A stretch of 64,000 bases of DNA from Phytobacter ursingii. Its GTDB lineage: Bacteria; Pseudomonadota; Gammaproteobacteria; Enterobacterales; Enterobacteriaceae. Location: NCBI GenBank assembly GCA_901456055.1, contig CABDWT010000004.1, positions 248,001 through 312,000 on the forward strand, in the 5' to 3' direction. This document shows, one piece after another, positions 1 through 8,811 of this stretch. The notes under the pieces were generated by a model. That model was not told where the DNA came from. It made no database searches and saw only the letters and a program-made list of their open reading frames with translations. The position numbers were made by a program, and so were the translations under genes. The number at the start of each line of letters is the position of its first letter. The first letter of the stretch is position 1.

Positions 1-47
1 AAAAATGGGCGGATATCCAGTCGGCCATTTATGATGCTATCGACTGA
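1..47 (+). CDS. C-terminal tail of a gene entering from the left (partial, unidentified)
   Basis: An open frame enters at the left edge and stops at TGA 45-47, giving about 14 residues (KWADIQSAIYDAID). It converges on treF and both end at a shared hairpin. In E. coli the gene converging on treF is yhjB, but this tail does not resemble the YhjB C-terminus as I remember it, so no name is given. It may be only a chance open frame. Confidence 0.3.
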   Translation, partial: KWADIQSAIYDAID

Positions 48-55
48 GTCAGCAG

Positions 56-73
56 GGGGAGCTACGGCTCCCC
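56..73. terminator. Hairpin at the treF 3' end
   Basis: A perfect 7-bp stem (GGGGAGC / GCTCCCC) with a TACG loop overlaps the treF stop codon. There is no strong T-run on either side. Its place between convergent ends suggests a bidirectional terminator or 3'-end protector. Confidence 0.55.
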
Positions 74-1711
74 GTATAATCCAATCAGGCGGCGAACCAC
101 ACCGTTTGTCCAGCCAAAGCCATCCTGGAGCGGATATTCACCCCCGCCCCCTTCGCGCGGCGTGCTGCTGGCGATATGGTATTTCTCAATAAGTTTGTGG
201 TGGCGCTGGTAGAAATGGTTAACGGTGCGCAGCCAGTTATGGGCGATTTCATCACCCAGCGCGTCGTTGCCATACAATTTAAAGCCCTGAATCGCCATCC
301 ACTGTAAAGGCGCCCAGCCGTTGGGCTTATCCCACTGCTCGCCGGTTTCATACTCTGTCGCCAGAATCCCGCCAGGCGTCATCAGACGCGTGCGTGTGGC
401 CTCTGCCAGCTTGTCTGCCTGCTCATGGGTGGCCATGCCGACATACAACGGTACCAGGCTGGCTGCGGAAAAGAGCGCCATTTCGCCACGGCGCCAGTCG
501 TAATCGCGATAGCAGCCCTTTTCCTCATCCCACAAGTAGCGATTGACCGCCGCGCGTCTGTCGCTGGCTTTCAGACGGAATTGTGCCTCACGCTCACGTT
601 CGCCTTTTAAACCGGCAATATTGGCGATGGCGCTTTCCAGTTTGAACAGAAAGGCGTTCAGGTCGATTGGGATGAACTGGGTGGTGCGAATACTTGCCAG
701 GCGATTGGCATCTCGCAGCCAGCGCGATGAGTAGTCCCAGCCGGACGCCGCGCCCGCACGGAGATCCCGATAGACTTCATTAGCCGGGCGAGAAGAGTGC
801 TTCGCTGTTTCCACATCCTCCAGCCAGGATTCGTCACGCGGCGTGTCCCTGTCGTCCCAGTAACGGTTGAGCAGAGAGCCGTCAGGCATACGTACCGCGT
901 GGCGATAGGCCTGGTTCGGCAGCAGCGATTCCGCCCCATCCATCCAGAAGTCATACTCCATGAGCAGATGATCCAGATAGCGTCGCGCGCCGCGCACGCC
1001 ATCCTCTTCGAACAGTTCTACCATCAGGGCAAAGACCGGTGGCTGCGAACGGCTGAGATAGTAGGTGCGGTTGCCGTTCGGGATATGGCCGTAGCGTTCG
1101 ATCATCCAGGCGAAATTATCCGCCATACATTTCAGCATGTCGTGGCGACCGCTCTCCGCCAGCCCCAGCATGGTGAAATAGGAGTCCCAATAGTAGGTTT
1201 CGCTAAACCGCCCACCGGGGACGATATAGGCTTGCGGCAGGGCAAGCAGCGATGACCATGGTATATGATCCTGCGGTTCACGCGTCAGCACCGGCCAGAG
1301 CTGGTCGATGTGCTCTTTGAGGGAGTTTTCCGGGTCGGAAACGTATTCACTGCCATAGGTTTCCGGCATCCAGAAGTGCGCCTGAACAAACAGTCGCAGG
1401 TCAAAATCGGGCTTGCGCTTAATTTTGCGATAGCGAATTAAAATATCGAGCGGATCCATTTTCGGCGCACAGTCCGGGAATGTTTTGCTGTCGGCAAAAA
1501 TACGTGATGACTGAACGTGTTCAAACAGTTCAAGATAACGATCGGCAGGGGTCAGGGCATCCGAAGCTGGCAGCCCCTCGATCATTTCCGGTTCCGGCTC
1601 CGCGTCGATCATTTCAGCCAGTTTTAACTCGCAGGGATCGATTTCGTAGCGGGGTTCTTCTGCGATCCCAAACTCTACGGATTCAGCGCTGTGAAGTTTC
1701 TGGTTGAACAT
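62..1711 (-). CDS. treF: Cytoplasmic trehalase TreF
   Basis: Glycosyl hydrolase family 37 enzyme that hydrolyses trehalose to two glucose molecules in the cytoplasm. The 549-residue product matches E. coli TreF in length and is near-identical over long stretches. The trehalase signatures [15 protein letters not shown] (about residue 165) and [10 protein letters not shown] (about 455) and the glycine-rich GGGGEY near the C-terminus are all present. There is no signal peptide, which separates it from periplasmic TreA. The start at 1711 is chosen over longer in-frame options because it has a GGAGG ribosome site about 11 nt upstream and begins MFNQKL, like E. coli MLNQKI. E. coli treF is RpoS-dependent; here a CRP-like site lies about 100 bp upstream. 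Confidence 0.97.
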   Translation of the reverse strand: MFNQKLHSAESVEFGIAEEPRYEIDPCELKLAEMIDAEPEPEMIEGLPASDALTPADRYLELFEHVQSSRIFADSKTFPDCAPKMDPLDILIRYRKIKRKPDFDLRLFVQAHFWMPETYGSEYVSDPENSLKEHIDQLWPVLTREPQDHIPWSSLLALPQAYIVPGGRFSETYYWDSYFTMLGLAESGRHDMLKCMADNFAWMIERYGHIPNGNRTYYLSRSQPPVFALMVELFEEDGVRGARRYLDHLLMEYDFWMDGAESLLPNQAYRHAVRMPDGSLLNRYWDDRDTPRDESWLEDVETAKHSSRPANEVYRDLRAGAASGWDYSSRWLRDANRLASIRTTQFIPIDLNAFLFKLESAIANIAGLKGEREREAQFRLKASDRRAAVNRYLWDEEKGCYRDYDWRRGEMALFSAASLVPLYVGMATHEQADKLAEATRTRLMTPGGILATEYETGEQWDKPNGWAPLQWMAIQGFKLYGNDALGDEIAHNWLRTVNHFYQRHHKLIEKYHIASSTPREGGGGEYPLQDGFGWTNGVVRRLIGLYGEP

Positions 1712-1809
1712 AATAATAATGGCCTCCGGAGGTCGTCGTAAGAGATTACGGGTGTTTCCCGGCATATCTATTAAGCTTAGACATTCGCCTCGATCTTTGG
1801 GGTGCAAAG

Positions 1810-1825
1810 CGTGCGCTAGATCACA
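1810..1825. promoter_or_regulatory. Possible CRP site upstream of treF
   Basis: On the treF strand the sequence reads TGTGA-TCTAGC-GCACG: one perfect TGTGA half-site and one poor half-site at the 6-nt spacing of CRP sites. It lies about 100 bp upstream of the treF start in an AT-rich leader. Inference from pattern only. Confidence 0.35.
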
Positions 1826-1964
1826 TTTAGATATTGGTGAAAAAAGAGCGAAATCTATTAATTTTTATTTTTTCAATCGCTTAATTACTATGTGTCAGCA
1901 AGCGCAACGACAGAATTCAGAACATTCAAAATGCAACAGGTTATGAATGTTCAGGGTAATCTCT

Positions 1965-2870
1965 TTAGCCTGGTGACTTTCCTGCATTCACGCCAGTCAA
2001 TAACCGCAAAAAATTCAGCGTTCGTGGGTTATTCTCACCCTTGCGGGTGACGATCGCCATGCATAACTCTGCGTCATCTTCGGCAAGAGGGATAAACTTC
2101 ACCCCCTTTGGCTTGAGCTGATCGATAGGCCTGGGTAAGACGGAAACCCCCACGCCTGCGCCGACAAGCCCGATATGCGTCAACACTTCCGCCGCTTCCT
2201 GTACGACATAGGGGGTGAAGCCCGATTTTTGGCACATACGCCTGACTTTATCCGGCACCGACGCACCGGCAGTGTCGGGATAAAAGATAAAAGGCTCCTC
2301 TTTCACATCGCTAATGGTCAGGGTTTTACAGGCGGCTTTGGGATGATCGTCCGGCAGCACGACGCAGAGCTGGTCGCGCCTGAGTACACGGATATTCAGG
2401 CCATCGCGGGTGGTGCCCGGCGTGACGCGAATGTATCCCACATCGATATCCTCATTCAGCAGAGCGGTGAATTGTTGCTGTGAGTACATCTCGCTGAGCG
2501 TGACCCGAACCGCAGGGAACTGACGGCGGAAAGCTTTGAGCGGTTCGCTAAGTTCATCAACCAGCAGCCCGGTGGTGGTAAACCCAATGCGTAACTCGCC
2601 GCTTTTTCCCTGCGCGATAGCCTGTAGTTCTGCGGGCAGGTCGCTACTGAGTCGTAACATCTCCCTGGCTTTAATCACGAAATGCTCGCCCGCTTCTGTC
2701 AAAGCGACTTTGCGGCGGGTGCGATTGAACAACAGAACGCCAAGCTCTTGTTCAAGTGCCTGAATCTGTTGTGATAGTGGCGGCTGGCCGATGTTGAGCT
2801 TTTCTGCCGCGCGGGTGAAGTGTAGTTCCTCGGCCACGGCCAGGAAATAGCGAAGGTGACGGAATTCCAT
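1965..2870 (-). CDS. LysR-family transcriptional regulator
   Basis: A 301-residue LysR-type regulator with an N-terminal winged helix-turn-helix (MEFRHLRYFLAVAEELHFTRAAEKLN..., residues 1-60) and a C-terminal periplasmic-binding-like effector domain (about 90-295). The start and the PPLSQQIQ helix resemble the BenM/CatM/CynR branch. It is divergent from a TSUP-family permease across 164 bp that contain a perfect 26-bp dyad, so it most likely controls that permease and itself. The effector is unknown; specific naming is not justified. Confidence 0.9.
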   Translation of the reverse strand: MEFRHLRYFLAVAEELHFTRAAEKLNIGQPPLSQQIQALEQELGVLLFNRTRRKVALTEAGEHFVIKAREMLRLSSDLPAELQAIAQGKSGELRIGFTTTGLLVDELSEPLKAFRRQFPAVRVTLSEMYSQQQFTALLNEDIDVGYIRVTPGTTRDGLNIRVLRRDQLCVVLPDDHPKAACKTLTISDVKEEPFIFYPDTAGASVPDKVRRMCQKSGFTPYVVQEAAEVLTHIGLVGAGVGVSVLPRPIDQLKPKGVKFIPLAEDDAELCMAIVTRKGENNPRTLNFLRLLTGVNAGKSPG

Positions 2871-2883
2871 TTATATTTCCAGC

Positions 2884-2909
2884 TATATAAATACATAGAG
2901 ATTTATATA
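2884..2909. promoter_or_regulatory. Perfect dyad between the LysR gene and the TSUP permease
   Basis: Nine-bp arms TATATAAAT and ATTTATATA flank an 8-nt spacer (ACATAGAG). It begins 14 bp upstream of the LysR start, where an autoregulatory LysR operator (T-N11-A type) is expected. AT-rich dyads can arise by chance, but perfect 9-bp arms in a divergent promoter region make this a good candidate. Confidence 0.6.
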
Positions 2910-3034
2910 TTGGACAGGTATAAATCGCAAATTTACTATAGCCGCCGGATTATAAATAAAACGCACTTCCCCTCTTTTTCAGGCGGTCCCGCGCATGCGG
3001 GGGCACTCCTGTACGCTGAAACCAGGAAAACCAA

Positions 3035-3796
3035 ATGAGCAGTGAGTTATTGGTATTACTACCCGTGGCGTTTATTGCCGGAATCATTAATGCGGCGGTA
3101 GGCGGGGGTGGGCTGATTACGATGCCGACGTTTTATTCTACGCTGCCGCACTTCACGCCTGCCGAAATAATGGGAATCGATAAGTGCTCCTCGGTGATGG
3201 GGCACCTGATGTCTATTAAACAGTTTACCGCGCGCCTGCGATTGCCATGGACATTGATTTTGCCGACCGCCATAAGTGCGGTTATCGGCGCATACACGGG
3301 TATAAGGTTGCTTGATTTTATGCCATCGGACTGGATGCGCCCGATAGTGATTGTGGTGCTGGCGATCATGCTGGCGTACACGTGGTTTAAACCGCAATTC
3401 GGTCATAGCGATACCAGCCGGGAACCTACCCGCGGTGATTTGGCGAAGGGGATACTGTTAGGTTTTGCGATTGGCTTTTATGACGGGTTTATCGGCCCGG
3501 GGACCGGCAGTTTTCTGCTTTTTTTATTTATTCGTTTTTTCCATTTTGATTTTTTACGCGCAACGGCCTGTGCGAAAGTAGTAAATTTCGGCACCAATTT
3601 CTCCACCTTATTCTTTTTAATTCCTCATGGCCTGATTCATTACGATATGGCGATACCGTTAGGCATTTCCGCTATTTGTGGTTCGCTGGTGGGGGTGCGT
3701 GTTGCCCTGCAGGGCGGAAATGTGTGGATCCGCCGTCTGTTCCTGATTCTGGCCGCAACGCTGCTGACAAAACTGTTATGGGAAACCCTGCGTTAA
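3035..3796 (+). CDS. TSUP-family (TauE/SafE/YfcA) membrane permease
   Basis: A 253-residue integral membrane protein of the sulfite exporter TauE/SafE family. It starts with a hydrophobic helix followed by the family-typical NAAVGGGGLITMP (about residues 19-31), and a matching second-half motif IGFYDGFIGPGTGSFLLF (about 145-162), reflecting the internal duplication of these 7-8-helix carriers. Members move small sulfur- or carbon-containing anions; the substrate cannot be told here. The divergent LysR gene is the likely regulator. A short GC hairpin (CCCGC-GCAT-GCGGG) lies in the leader. Confidence 0.88.
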   Translation: MSSELLVLLPVAFIAGIINAAVGGGGLITMPTFYSTLPHFTPAEIMGIDKCSSVMGHLMSIKQFTARLRLPWTLILPTAISAVIGAYTGIRLLDFMPSDWMRPIVIVVLAIMLAYTWFKPQFGHSDTSREPTRGDLAKGILLGFAIGFYDGFIGPGTGSFLLFLFIRFFHFDFLRATACAKVVNFGTNFSTLFFLIPHGLIHYDMAIPLGISAICGSLVGVRVALQGGNVWIRRLFLILAATLLTKLLWETLR

Positions 3797-3878
3797 CGGT
3801 GCATCAGGTTATCGAATGATCTGTCGACGCCTTCGCGTGTTATTGTCAGCGTTTTCCCGATTTTTGCGTGAGATGACA

Positions 3879-4283
3879 ATGAAATTCACGACGGTGACTC
3901 TCGACGACTGCCTTGATATTCGCCACCCGGTATTATGGCCGCAACTTCCCCGTGAGGCGTCAAGGGTAGAGGGCGACGATGATGCACAACATTTTGGCGT
4001 GCTGCATAACGGCAAGCTGGTGAGCTGCCTGTCGGTGTTCATGCTGGATGCGTCGGTGTGTCAGATTCGCAAGTTCGCGACCCTGAAAACGTATCAGGGG
4101 CAAGGTTTCGGGCGCTTTTTGTTTCAGTCGGTGCTGGAAAAGATGGCGGAGGCCGGGGTACATGAAGTGTGCCTGGATGCGCGTATCGGCGCCGTCAATT
4201 TCTACACGAAATTTGGATTCCGTCCCGAAGGAGAGCACTTCTTCAAAAAAGGGGTGGAGTACGTGCGAATGGCGCGGCGGTAA
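3879..4283 (+). CDS. GNAT-family N-acetyltransferase
   Basis: A 134-residue single-domain GNAT protein. The acetyl-CoA pyrophosphate loop is YQGQGFGRFLF (about residues 72-82), followed by the family-typical AVNFYTKFGFRPEG near residue 110. Size and layout resemble the ElaA/YjcF branch of small bacterial acetyltransferases. The ATG at 3879 is preferred because GTGAG lies six bases upstream; an in-frame ATG at 3873 adds two residues, and a longer start at 3816 adds an unlikely Arg-rich leader. It is 82 bp downstream of the TSUP gene and could be cotranscribed. Substrate unknown. Confidence 0.82.
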   Translation: MKFTTVTLDDCLDIRHPVLWPQLPREASRVEGDDDAQHFGVLHNGKLVSCLSVFMLDASVCQIRKFATLKTYQGQGFGRFLFQSVLEKMAEAGVHEVCLDARIGAVNFYTKFGFRPEGEHFFKKGVEYVRMARR

Positions 4284-4306
4284 ATTTCCTGGCGGTGTGC
4301 GGTGTT

Positions 4307-4467
4307 TTCCCCTCACCCTAACTCTCTCCCCAACGGGGCGAGGGAACCGATCGCGCGGGCTGCGGACTGGCTTTTCACCCTCTCCCAACGGGGCGAGGGA
4401 GTCGATCGCGCGGGCTGCGGACTGGCTTTTCACCCTCTCCCTTTTAGGGAGAGGGCAGGGGTGAGGG
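4307..4467. repeat. CCCTCACCC/CTCTCCC-type repeat cluster with 55-bp tandem units
   Basis: Two near-identical 55-bp direct units start at 4331 and 4386 (each from CAACGGGGCGAGGGA to CACCCTCTCC), followed by a third truncated unit. The outer parts are an inverted pair, CCCTCACCCTAACTCTCTCCC at the left (about 4309) and GGGAGAGGGCAGGGGTGAGGG at the right (about 4447). This is a common enterobacterial intergenic palindromic repeat, here expanded in tandem between two convergent genes; it may act as a terminator. Confidence 0.8.
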
Positions 4468-4476
4468 TTTGCGGAA

Positions 4477-5559
4477 TTAACGCGGAATCTGCTGCGTAAT
4501 ACAGTGAATATTGCCGCCGCCGAGCAGGATCTCACGCGCCGGGACACCGGTAATCAGAAAGTCCGGGTACATCTGGCGAAACAGCACTTCAGCCTGCGCA
4601 TCGGTGGCCGGGTCCAGCAGCGGGTAAATAATATGGTCATTGCTGACCAGATAATTCACGTATGAGCCCGCCAGACGATTGCCTTCGGTACGCGCAATCG
4701 CTGTCCCTTTCTCGACGTCACAGGTCTCTTCCGCGCTGGCATACAGCGGCTGCGGTGACGGCACTTTCCAGATTTTCAGCTTACGGCCACGCGCATCCGT
4801 GGTGTTTTCCAGGATGTTGAGGGCGGCAACGGAACGGGCGTACTGTGGATCGTTCTCGTCGTCAGTCCAGTGCAACGCCACTTCGCCCGGGCGGACAAAA
4901 CAACACATATTATCGATGTGACCATCGGTTTCGTCGTTAAACACCCCTTCCGGCAACCAGATAAAGGTCTCAACGCCCAGATACTCACGCAGCTGCTGCT
5001 CAATTTCCGCCTGTGAAAGGTGTGGGTTGCGGTTCGGGTTAAGCAGACACTCCGCGGTGGTCATCAGCGTGCCTTCGCCATCCACGTGAATGGAGCCGCC
5101 TTCCAGAATCAGGTCGGTGTGGTAGCACGGCATCCGGTGATACTGTGCCACCTGGCCTGCCACGAGCTGGTCTTTATCCCAGCTCTCATACAGACCGCCC
5201 AGCAACCCACCCCAGGCGTTAAACGTCCAGCTCACGGCGCGAACTTCTCCCGCCGGGTTACGTACCACGGTTGGGCCGGTATCGCGCATCCAGGCATCGT
5301 CACTTTCCATCTCCACCAGGGTGACGCTGGCAGGCATGGTTTTACGTGCCTTTTCCATTTCAGCACGCGGTACCGCCATGATGACTGGCGTCTTGCGAGA
5401 AATGGCCTCAGCCACGTCGGCGAACGCCCGTTGGGCGGGCGCGCCGTTGGCGCGCCAGTTGTCAGTACGATATGGCCAGCACATCCAGACAGCCTGATGC
5501 GGCGCCCATTCTGCCGGCATGGCGAAACCGTCCTGATGCGGCGTTGTCAGCGTAGACAT
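4477..5559 (-). CDS. aguA: Agmatine deiminase AguA
   Basis: Hydrolyses agmatine to N-carbamoylputrescine and ammonia, the first step of the two-enzyme route from agmatine to putrescine. It is a 360-residue pentein-fold enzyme. The family motifs [10 protein letters not shown] (about residues 87-97), [16 protein letters not shown] and the C-terminal GGGNIHC with nucleophile Cys353 are all present. It is translationally coupled to aguB: the aguB stop TGA overlaps the start region (AAATGATG). Of the two adjacent ATGs, the second (5559) is better spaced (6 nt) from AGGAG; the first (5562) would add one Met. The E. coli K-12 arginine-agmatine route uses SpeB instead, so this operon is an accessory pathway. 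Confidence 0.96.
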   Translation of the reverse strand: MSTLTTPHQDGFAMPAEWAPHQAVWMCWPYRTDNWRANGAPAQRAFADVAEAISRKTPVIMAVPRAEMEKARKTMPASVTLVEMESDDAWMRDTGPTVVRNPAGEVRAVSWTFNAWGGLLGGLYESWDKDQLVAGQVAQYHRMPCYHTDLILEGGSIHVDGEGTLMTTAECLLNPNRNPHLSQAEIEQQLREYLGVETFIWLPEGVFNDETDGHIDNMCCFVRPGEVALHWTDDENDPQYARSVAALNILENTTDARGRKLKIWKVPSPQPLYASAEETCDVEKGTAIARTEGNRLAGSYVNYLVSNDHIIYPLLDPATDAQAEVLFRQMYPDFLITGVPAREILLGGGNIHCITQQIPR

Positions 5560-6446
5560 CATTTGCTCCTTACGCTGCCGTCAGAGGTCGCGAGGGTGCC
5601 GTACATGTTCGGGCGACGGTCGCGGAACAGGCCCCACGATGCGCGCTGTGCGGCGATCGCATCCAGATCGAACGTGTGTACCAGCACCGCTTCGTCGGTT
5701 TTGTTGGCTTGCGCGACCAGCTCACCGGTCTGATCTGCGATAAACGACGAGCCGTAGAAGGTCATTTCCAGCCCTTCGATATATTTGCTCGCTTCGGTAC
5801 CGATACGGTTAGAGGCGATAACCGGCACCAGGTTTGCCGCAGCGTGGCCCTGCTGAACACGCGTCCAGTGCGGCTGGCTGTCGATGTCCGGGTAAGCCGG
5901 TTCAGAACCAATTGCCGTCGGGTAGAAGATGATTTCCGCACCATCCAGCGCCAGGCAACGTGCCGTTTCCGGGAACCACTGATCCCAGCAGATGCCTACG
6001 CCGATTTTGGCGTAGCGGGTGTTCCACACTTTGAAGCCGGTGTCGCCTGGAATGAAGAACTGTTTTTCCTGATAAGCCGGGCCGTTCGGGATATGCGTTT
6101 TACGGTAGGTTTCCATGACGGTGCCATCGGCATCGATCATCACCAGCGAGTTGTAGTACGCGTTATTGTGTTTTTCGAACAGGCTCAGCGGCAGGACCAC
6201 TTCCAGCTCTTTCGCCAGCGCGGAGAAATGTTTGATCAGCGGGCTGGTGGCCACTTCCTGCGCCAGCGCATAGTGTTCCGGGCTCTGATCGATACAGAAA
6301 TACGGCGCAGCGAACAGCTCCTGAATCAGGATAACTTGTGCGCCTTTACTATGCGCTTCGCGTACCAGGCGTTCAGCATTGGCAACGTTTTTTTCAAGTT
6401 CCCAGGTGCAGGCCATTTGGGTCGCGGCAACCGTTACATTTCTCAT
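5559..6446 (-). CDS. aguB: N-carbamoylputrescine amidohydrolase AguB
   Basis: Nitrilase-superfamily enzyme that cleaves N-carbamoylputrescine to putrescine, CO2 and ammonia. The 295-residue product carries the catalytic triad Glu43 (LIQELF), Lys116 (YRKTHIP) and Cys153 ([10 protein letters not shown]). The start at 6446 ([11 protein letters not shown]) is preferred over an upstream in-frame start because TGGAGA lies 7 nt before it and the family begins at this point. It is the first gene of the aguB-aguA operon, overlapping aguA by a few bases. A LysR gene diverges from it across 143 bp that contain a perfect dyad, which suggests agmatine- or N-carbamoylputrescine-responsive control. Confidence 0.96.
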   Translation of the reverse strand: MRNVTVAATQMACTWELEKNVANAERLVREAHSKGAQVILIQELFAAPYFCIDQSPEHYALAQEVATSPLIKHFSALAKELEVVLPLSLFEKHNNAYYNSLVMIDADGTVMETYRKTHIPNGPAYQEKQFFIPGDTGFKVWNTRYAKIGVGICWDQWFPETARCLALDGAEIIFYPTAIGSEPAYPDIDSQPHWTRVQQGHAAANLVPVIASNRIGTEASKYIEGLEMTFYGSSFIADQTGELVAQANKTDEAVLVHTFDLDAIAAQRASWGLFRDRRPNMYGTLATSDGSVRSK

Positions 6447-6553
6447 GAGCGTCTCCAAAAACAGAGGTTGAAGGGGGCAGTGAATAAACACAATGACGCG
6501 TTTATTTTACGTTGCGATGACTATAGCAATGTCTGGCGTTATGCATAAAATGT

Positions 6554-6572
6554 ATTGTTTGCATGAAACAAT
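6554..6572. promoter_or_regulatory. Perfect LysR-type dyad in the aguB/LysR divergent promoter
   Basis: The 19-bp palindrome ATTGTTT-GCATG-AAACAAT has perfect 7-bp arms and fits the T-N11-A form of LysR boxes. It ends 17 bp before the LysR start codon and about 107 bp upstream of aguB. Further ATGCAT words flank it (6541-6546 and 6580-6585). Probable operator for the neighbouring regulator. Confidence 0.7.
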
Positions 6573-6589
6573 GAACAGGATGCATAGTA

Positions 6590-7498
6590 ATGATGGATCT
6601 GAATTTGTTGCGCCTGGTTCCCATCCTGGCGAAAGAAAAAAACGTCACCCGGGCGGCGCGCAAAGCCAACATTACCCAGTCGGCGTTCAGCCACGCGCTC
6701 AATCGCCTGCGTGAACAACTCAATGATGAGATGTTTGTCCGCACCCGCAATGGCATGGAGCCGACCCCTTATGCGGCGTCGATGATCCCGGTGATTGAAA
6801 ATGCCCTGAGCAAACTGGAGGCGGCCACGCGGGGAAAGGGCAATTTCGACCCCAGTCGTGACCCACACACCTTTTATATTGGTGCCGTGGATTACTTCGA
6901 ATTTATGTATATGCCGGCATTGACGGCGGCGTTTAAAACCTCGGCCCCGAACGTGCGGTTATCGGTGGATATTCTTTCGGAAACCATCAAGTTCGAGCGG
7001 GTCGAGCGTGGGCAACTGGATGCCTTTATTGGCGTCGATAACCTGCAATATATTCCGCAGTACTTTAATAAACATCCGCTTATCTCAGACCATTATGTGG
7101 CGATTGCGTCGGTAGAGCGCACCGACTTGCCCGAGCAATTGACGCTCAAACATCTGGTTACGGAAGCGCAAATCCACCTTCCGGCGGTGAGTTCGGGAGC
7201 TGATCATATTGATAGCTGGCTGCTGGACCTGCATCTCTACCGCCCGCTAACCACCGTGGTACAGAGCTATGCTGTCGGTGGTCGCGTGGCCGTGGCGTCG
7301 GGGTATTTGATGTGCGTGCCGTATCGCATTGCGAAAGAGCTCGCTGCAATGATGCCGCTACGTATTATGGATTTGCCCGAGGGTTCGCCATCGTATGATT
7401 TAATTCTGTTAACCCATCGGTTATTTGATTATCAGTCGGCGCTGCAGTGGCTGATTAATGAATTGAAGACGGTGAGGATAGATTCATTATGCATATGA
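6590..7498 (+). CDS. LysR-family regulator, probably of aguBA
   Basis: A 302-residue LysR-type protein. The N-terminal HTH (LNLLRLVPILAKEKNVTRAARKANITQSAFSHALNRLR) is of the NodD/NahR-like branch (LNLL start), with MFVRTRNGMEPT closing the DNA-binding domain near residue 60 and the effector domain following. It diverges from aguB, so it is the obvious candidate agmatine regulator; the Pseudomonas regulator AguR is instead TetR-type, so this would be a different control solution. Two adjacent ATGs (6590, 6593) are possible. AGGA lies about 9 nt upstream. Confidence 0.9.
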   Translation: MMDLNLLRLVPILAKEKNVTRAARKANITQSAFSHALNRLREQLNDEMFVRTRNGMEPTPYAASMIPVIENALSKLEAATRGKGNFDPSRDPHTFYIGAVDYFEFMYMPALTAAFKTSAPNVRLSVDILSETIKFERVERGQLDAFIGVDNLQYIPQYFNKHPLISDHYVAIASVERTDLPEQLTLKHLVTEAQIHLPAVSSGADHIDSWLLDLHLYRPLTTVVQSYAVGGRVAVASGYLMCVPYRIAKELAAMMPLRIMDLPEGSPSYDLILLTHRLFDYQSALQWLINELKTVRIDSLCI

Positions 7499-7767
7499 TG
7501 CGCGATATTAGATTCTTTTATTTTTTAAAATAATTCTTTTAGCTTTTTCTGAAAGTCAGATTAACGTTATTTTTTGATTGCAGGCGTTACCGCGGAGCCT
7601 GTATTTTACCGCATCTAATATTTTATCGAGTCAACATTCCTGCTTTATATTATTAATCCTGTTTCATATTCCCGGTCGTGATGATCGCTCTGGTTTTTTA
7701 AAGAAAGCGATCCGCATGGATTTGATGGCGTCTCATGCCGTTGCAGGAAAGAAAAGGATGCTGAAAG

Positions 7768-8757
7768 ATGAAAAAATGGATTTGGTTCTCTGTCGGACTG
7801 CTGTGTTTAGTTGCTTTGTTGGTACCACGAATAACCTGGGCGTTTAGTTGTAATTCTACCTCCGGCAGTAACACAATTGCAGCCTCATCTATTCCTCTCA
7901 CTACCACGGGAACATCATCTTCAAGTGGTACCTGGACATCGAATTGCAACGGCGTGTCTCCGGGTTGGCCGTATGATGCATTACGTATCGAGAGCATCAC
8001 CCTGGGGCCAGAATTTTCAAGCGCCGGTTTTGATATTGAAGTGTCGATAAACAATGGTACCTGGCAAGCGCGAACTGCTGTCATTTGGGCATGCTTGTGG
8101 CCTGCAGTGAATACTAATTACAATTGTAATCCGACGACGGGAAATGGTAGTGCGCATAATATGCGAAGCTTGCAGGTACGAGTGACGCGTACTGCAATTA
8201 ATGCGTTTACTGAAATCGCTTCTAATACAACTATTGCCACTATTAAAATTACACAACGTTCGAGTGGAAATTGGGGATATGCACCTATGACGTATACAAT
8301 TACATCAAGCGGTGAACTTAAATCCGTTGTTCCTACCTGCGATGTAACAAATTTCGATAAGAAAGTACTGCTTCCTACCGTAAAAGCCGCCGATTTACTC
8401 AGCAACGGTACCGGGCGTTATACCAAGGTCAAACAGCCGTTTAGCATCAATCTTGAATGCAAAGATAACCCCAAGGTTAATGTTACCTTCACTGGTGCAA
8501 TCATGGGGACTAATAATGAGGTTTTGCTTAATCAGGAGTCTGGTAATCCCAATGTCGGCATACAACTGGAATATGTCGATAATTACAGCTCGACCAGAAC
8601 GACCGTGAAAAACGGTACTGTATTTCAGGTGTTACAGAGTGCCACGACTAATGAAACGCTTAACTTTAATTCCTATTACTACTACAAAGGTGGTGGCTCA
8701 GTCGTCAGTGGCGGTCTGGTGAAATCAAATGCGGAATTTCTTTTTACGTATCAATAA
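7768..8757 (+). CDS. Orphan fimbrial-type secreted protein (copy 1)
   Basis: A 329-residue exported protein. It has a clear signal peptide (MKKWIWFSVGLLCLVALLVP...TWA, cleavage about residue 25) and then a Ser/Thr/Asn-rich N-terminal domain with cysteine pairs and a CLWP motif. A C-terminal pilin-like domain (from about residue 190, VPTCDVTNFDKKVLLPTV) ends in an aromatic-alternating strand (AEFLFTYQ), as in type 1 fimbrial subunits and tip adhesins. The two-domain layout suggests a tip adhesin. No chaperone, usher or major pilin is nearby. A paralogue with the same layout is at 15022-15996. AAAAGGA lies 9 nt before the start. Codon use is more AT-rich than its neighbours, a sign of transfer. 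Confidence 0.75.
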   Translation: MKKWIWFSVGLLCLVALLVPRITWAFSCNSTSGSNTIAASSIPLTTTGTSSSSGTWTSNCNGVSPGWPYDALRIESITLGPEFSSAGFDIEVSINNGTWQARTAVIWACLWPAVNTNYNCNPTTGNGSAHNMRSLQVRVTRTAINAFTEIASNTTIATIKITQRSSGNWGYAPMTYTITSSGELKSVVPTCDVTNFDKKVLLPTVKAADLLSNGTGRYTKVKQPFSINLECKDNPKVNVTFTGAIMGTNNEVLLNQESGNPNVGIQLEYVDNYSSTRTTVKNGTVFQVLQSATTNETLNFNSYYYYKGGGSVVSGGLVKSNAEFLFTYQ

Positions 8758-8773
8758 ACCTGGCAGGCTATTA

Positions 8774-8805
8774 AAAAGGCTACTGCGAGAAAACAGTGGC
8801 CTTTT
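8774..8805. terminator. Bidirectional terminator after fimbrial copy 1
   Basis: AAAAGGCTACTG pairs with CAGTGGCCTTTT around an 8-nt loop, with one G-T wobble. The A and T tracts make it work in both directions, ending the fimbrial gene and the convergent amidotransferase gene. Confidence 0.85.
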
Positions 8806-8811
8806 AGATTA

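Noticed and set aside
3960-4547. A 195-codon minus-strand frame over the acetyltransferase gene and the repeat cluster
   Set aside because: Most of it is antisense to a clear GNAT gene and the rest translates palindromic repeat; it has no ribosome site.
5676-6548. A 290-codon plus-strand frame opposite aguB
   Set aside because: It is fully antisense to a gene with a complete catalytic triad and strong homology; GC-rich antisense frames of this length are common here.
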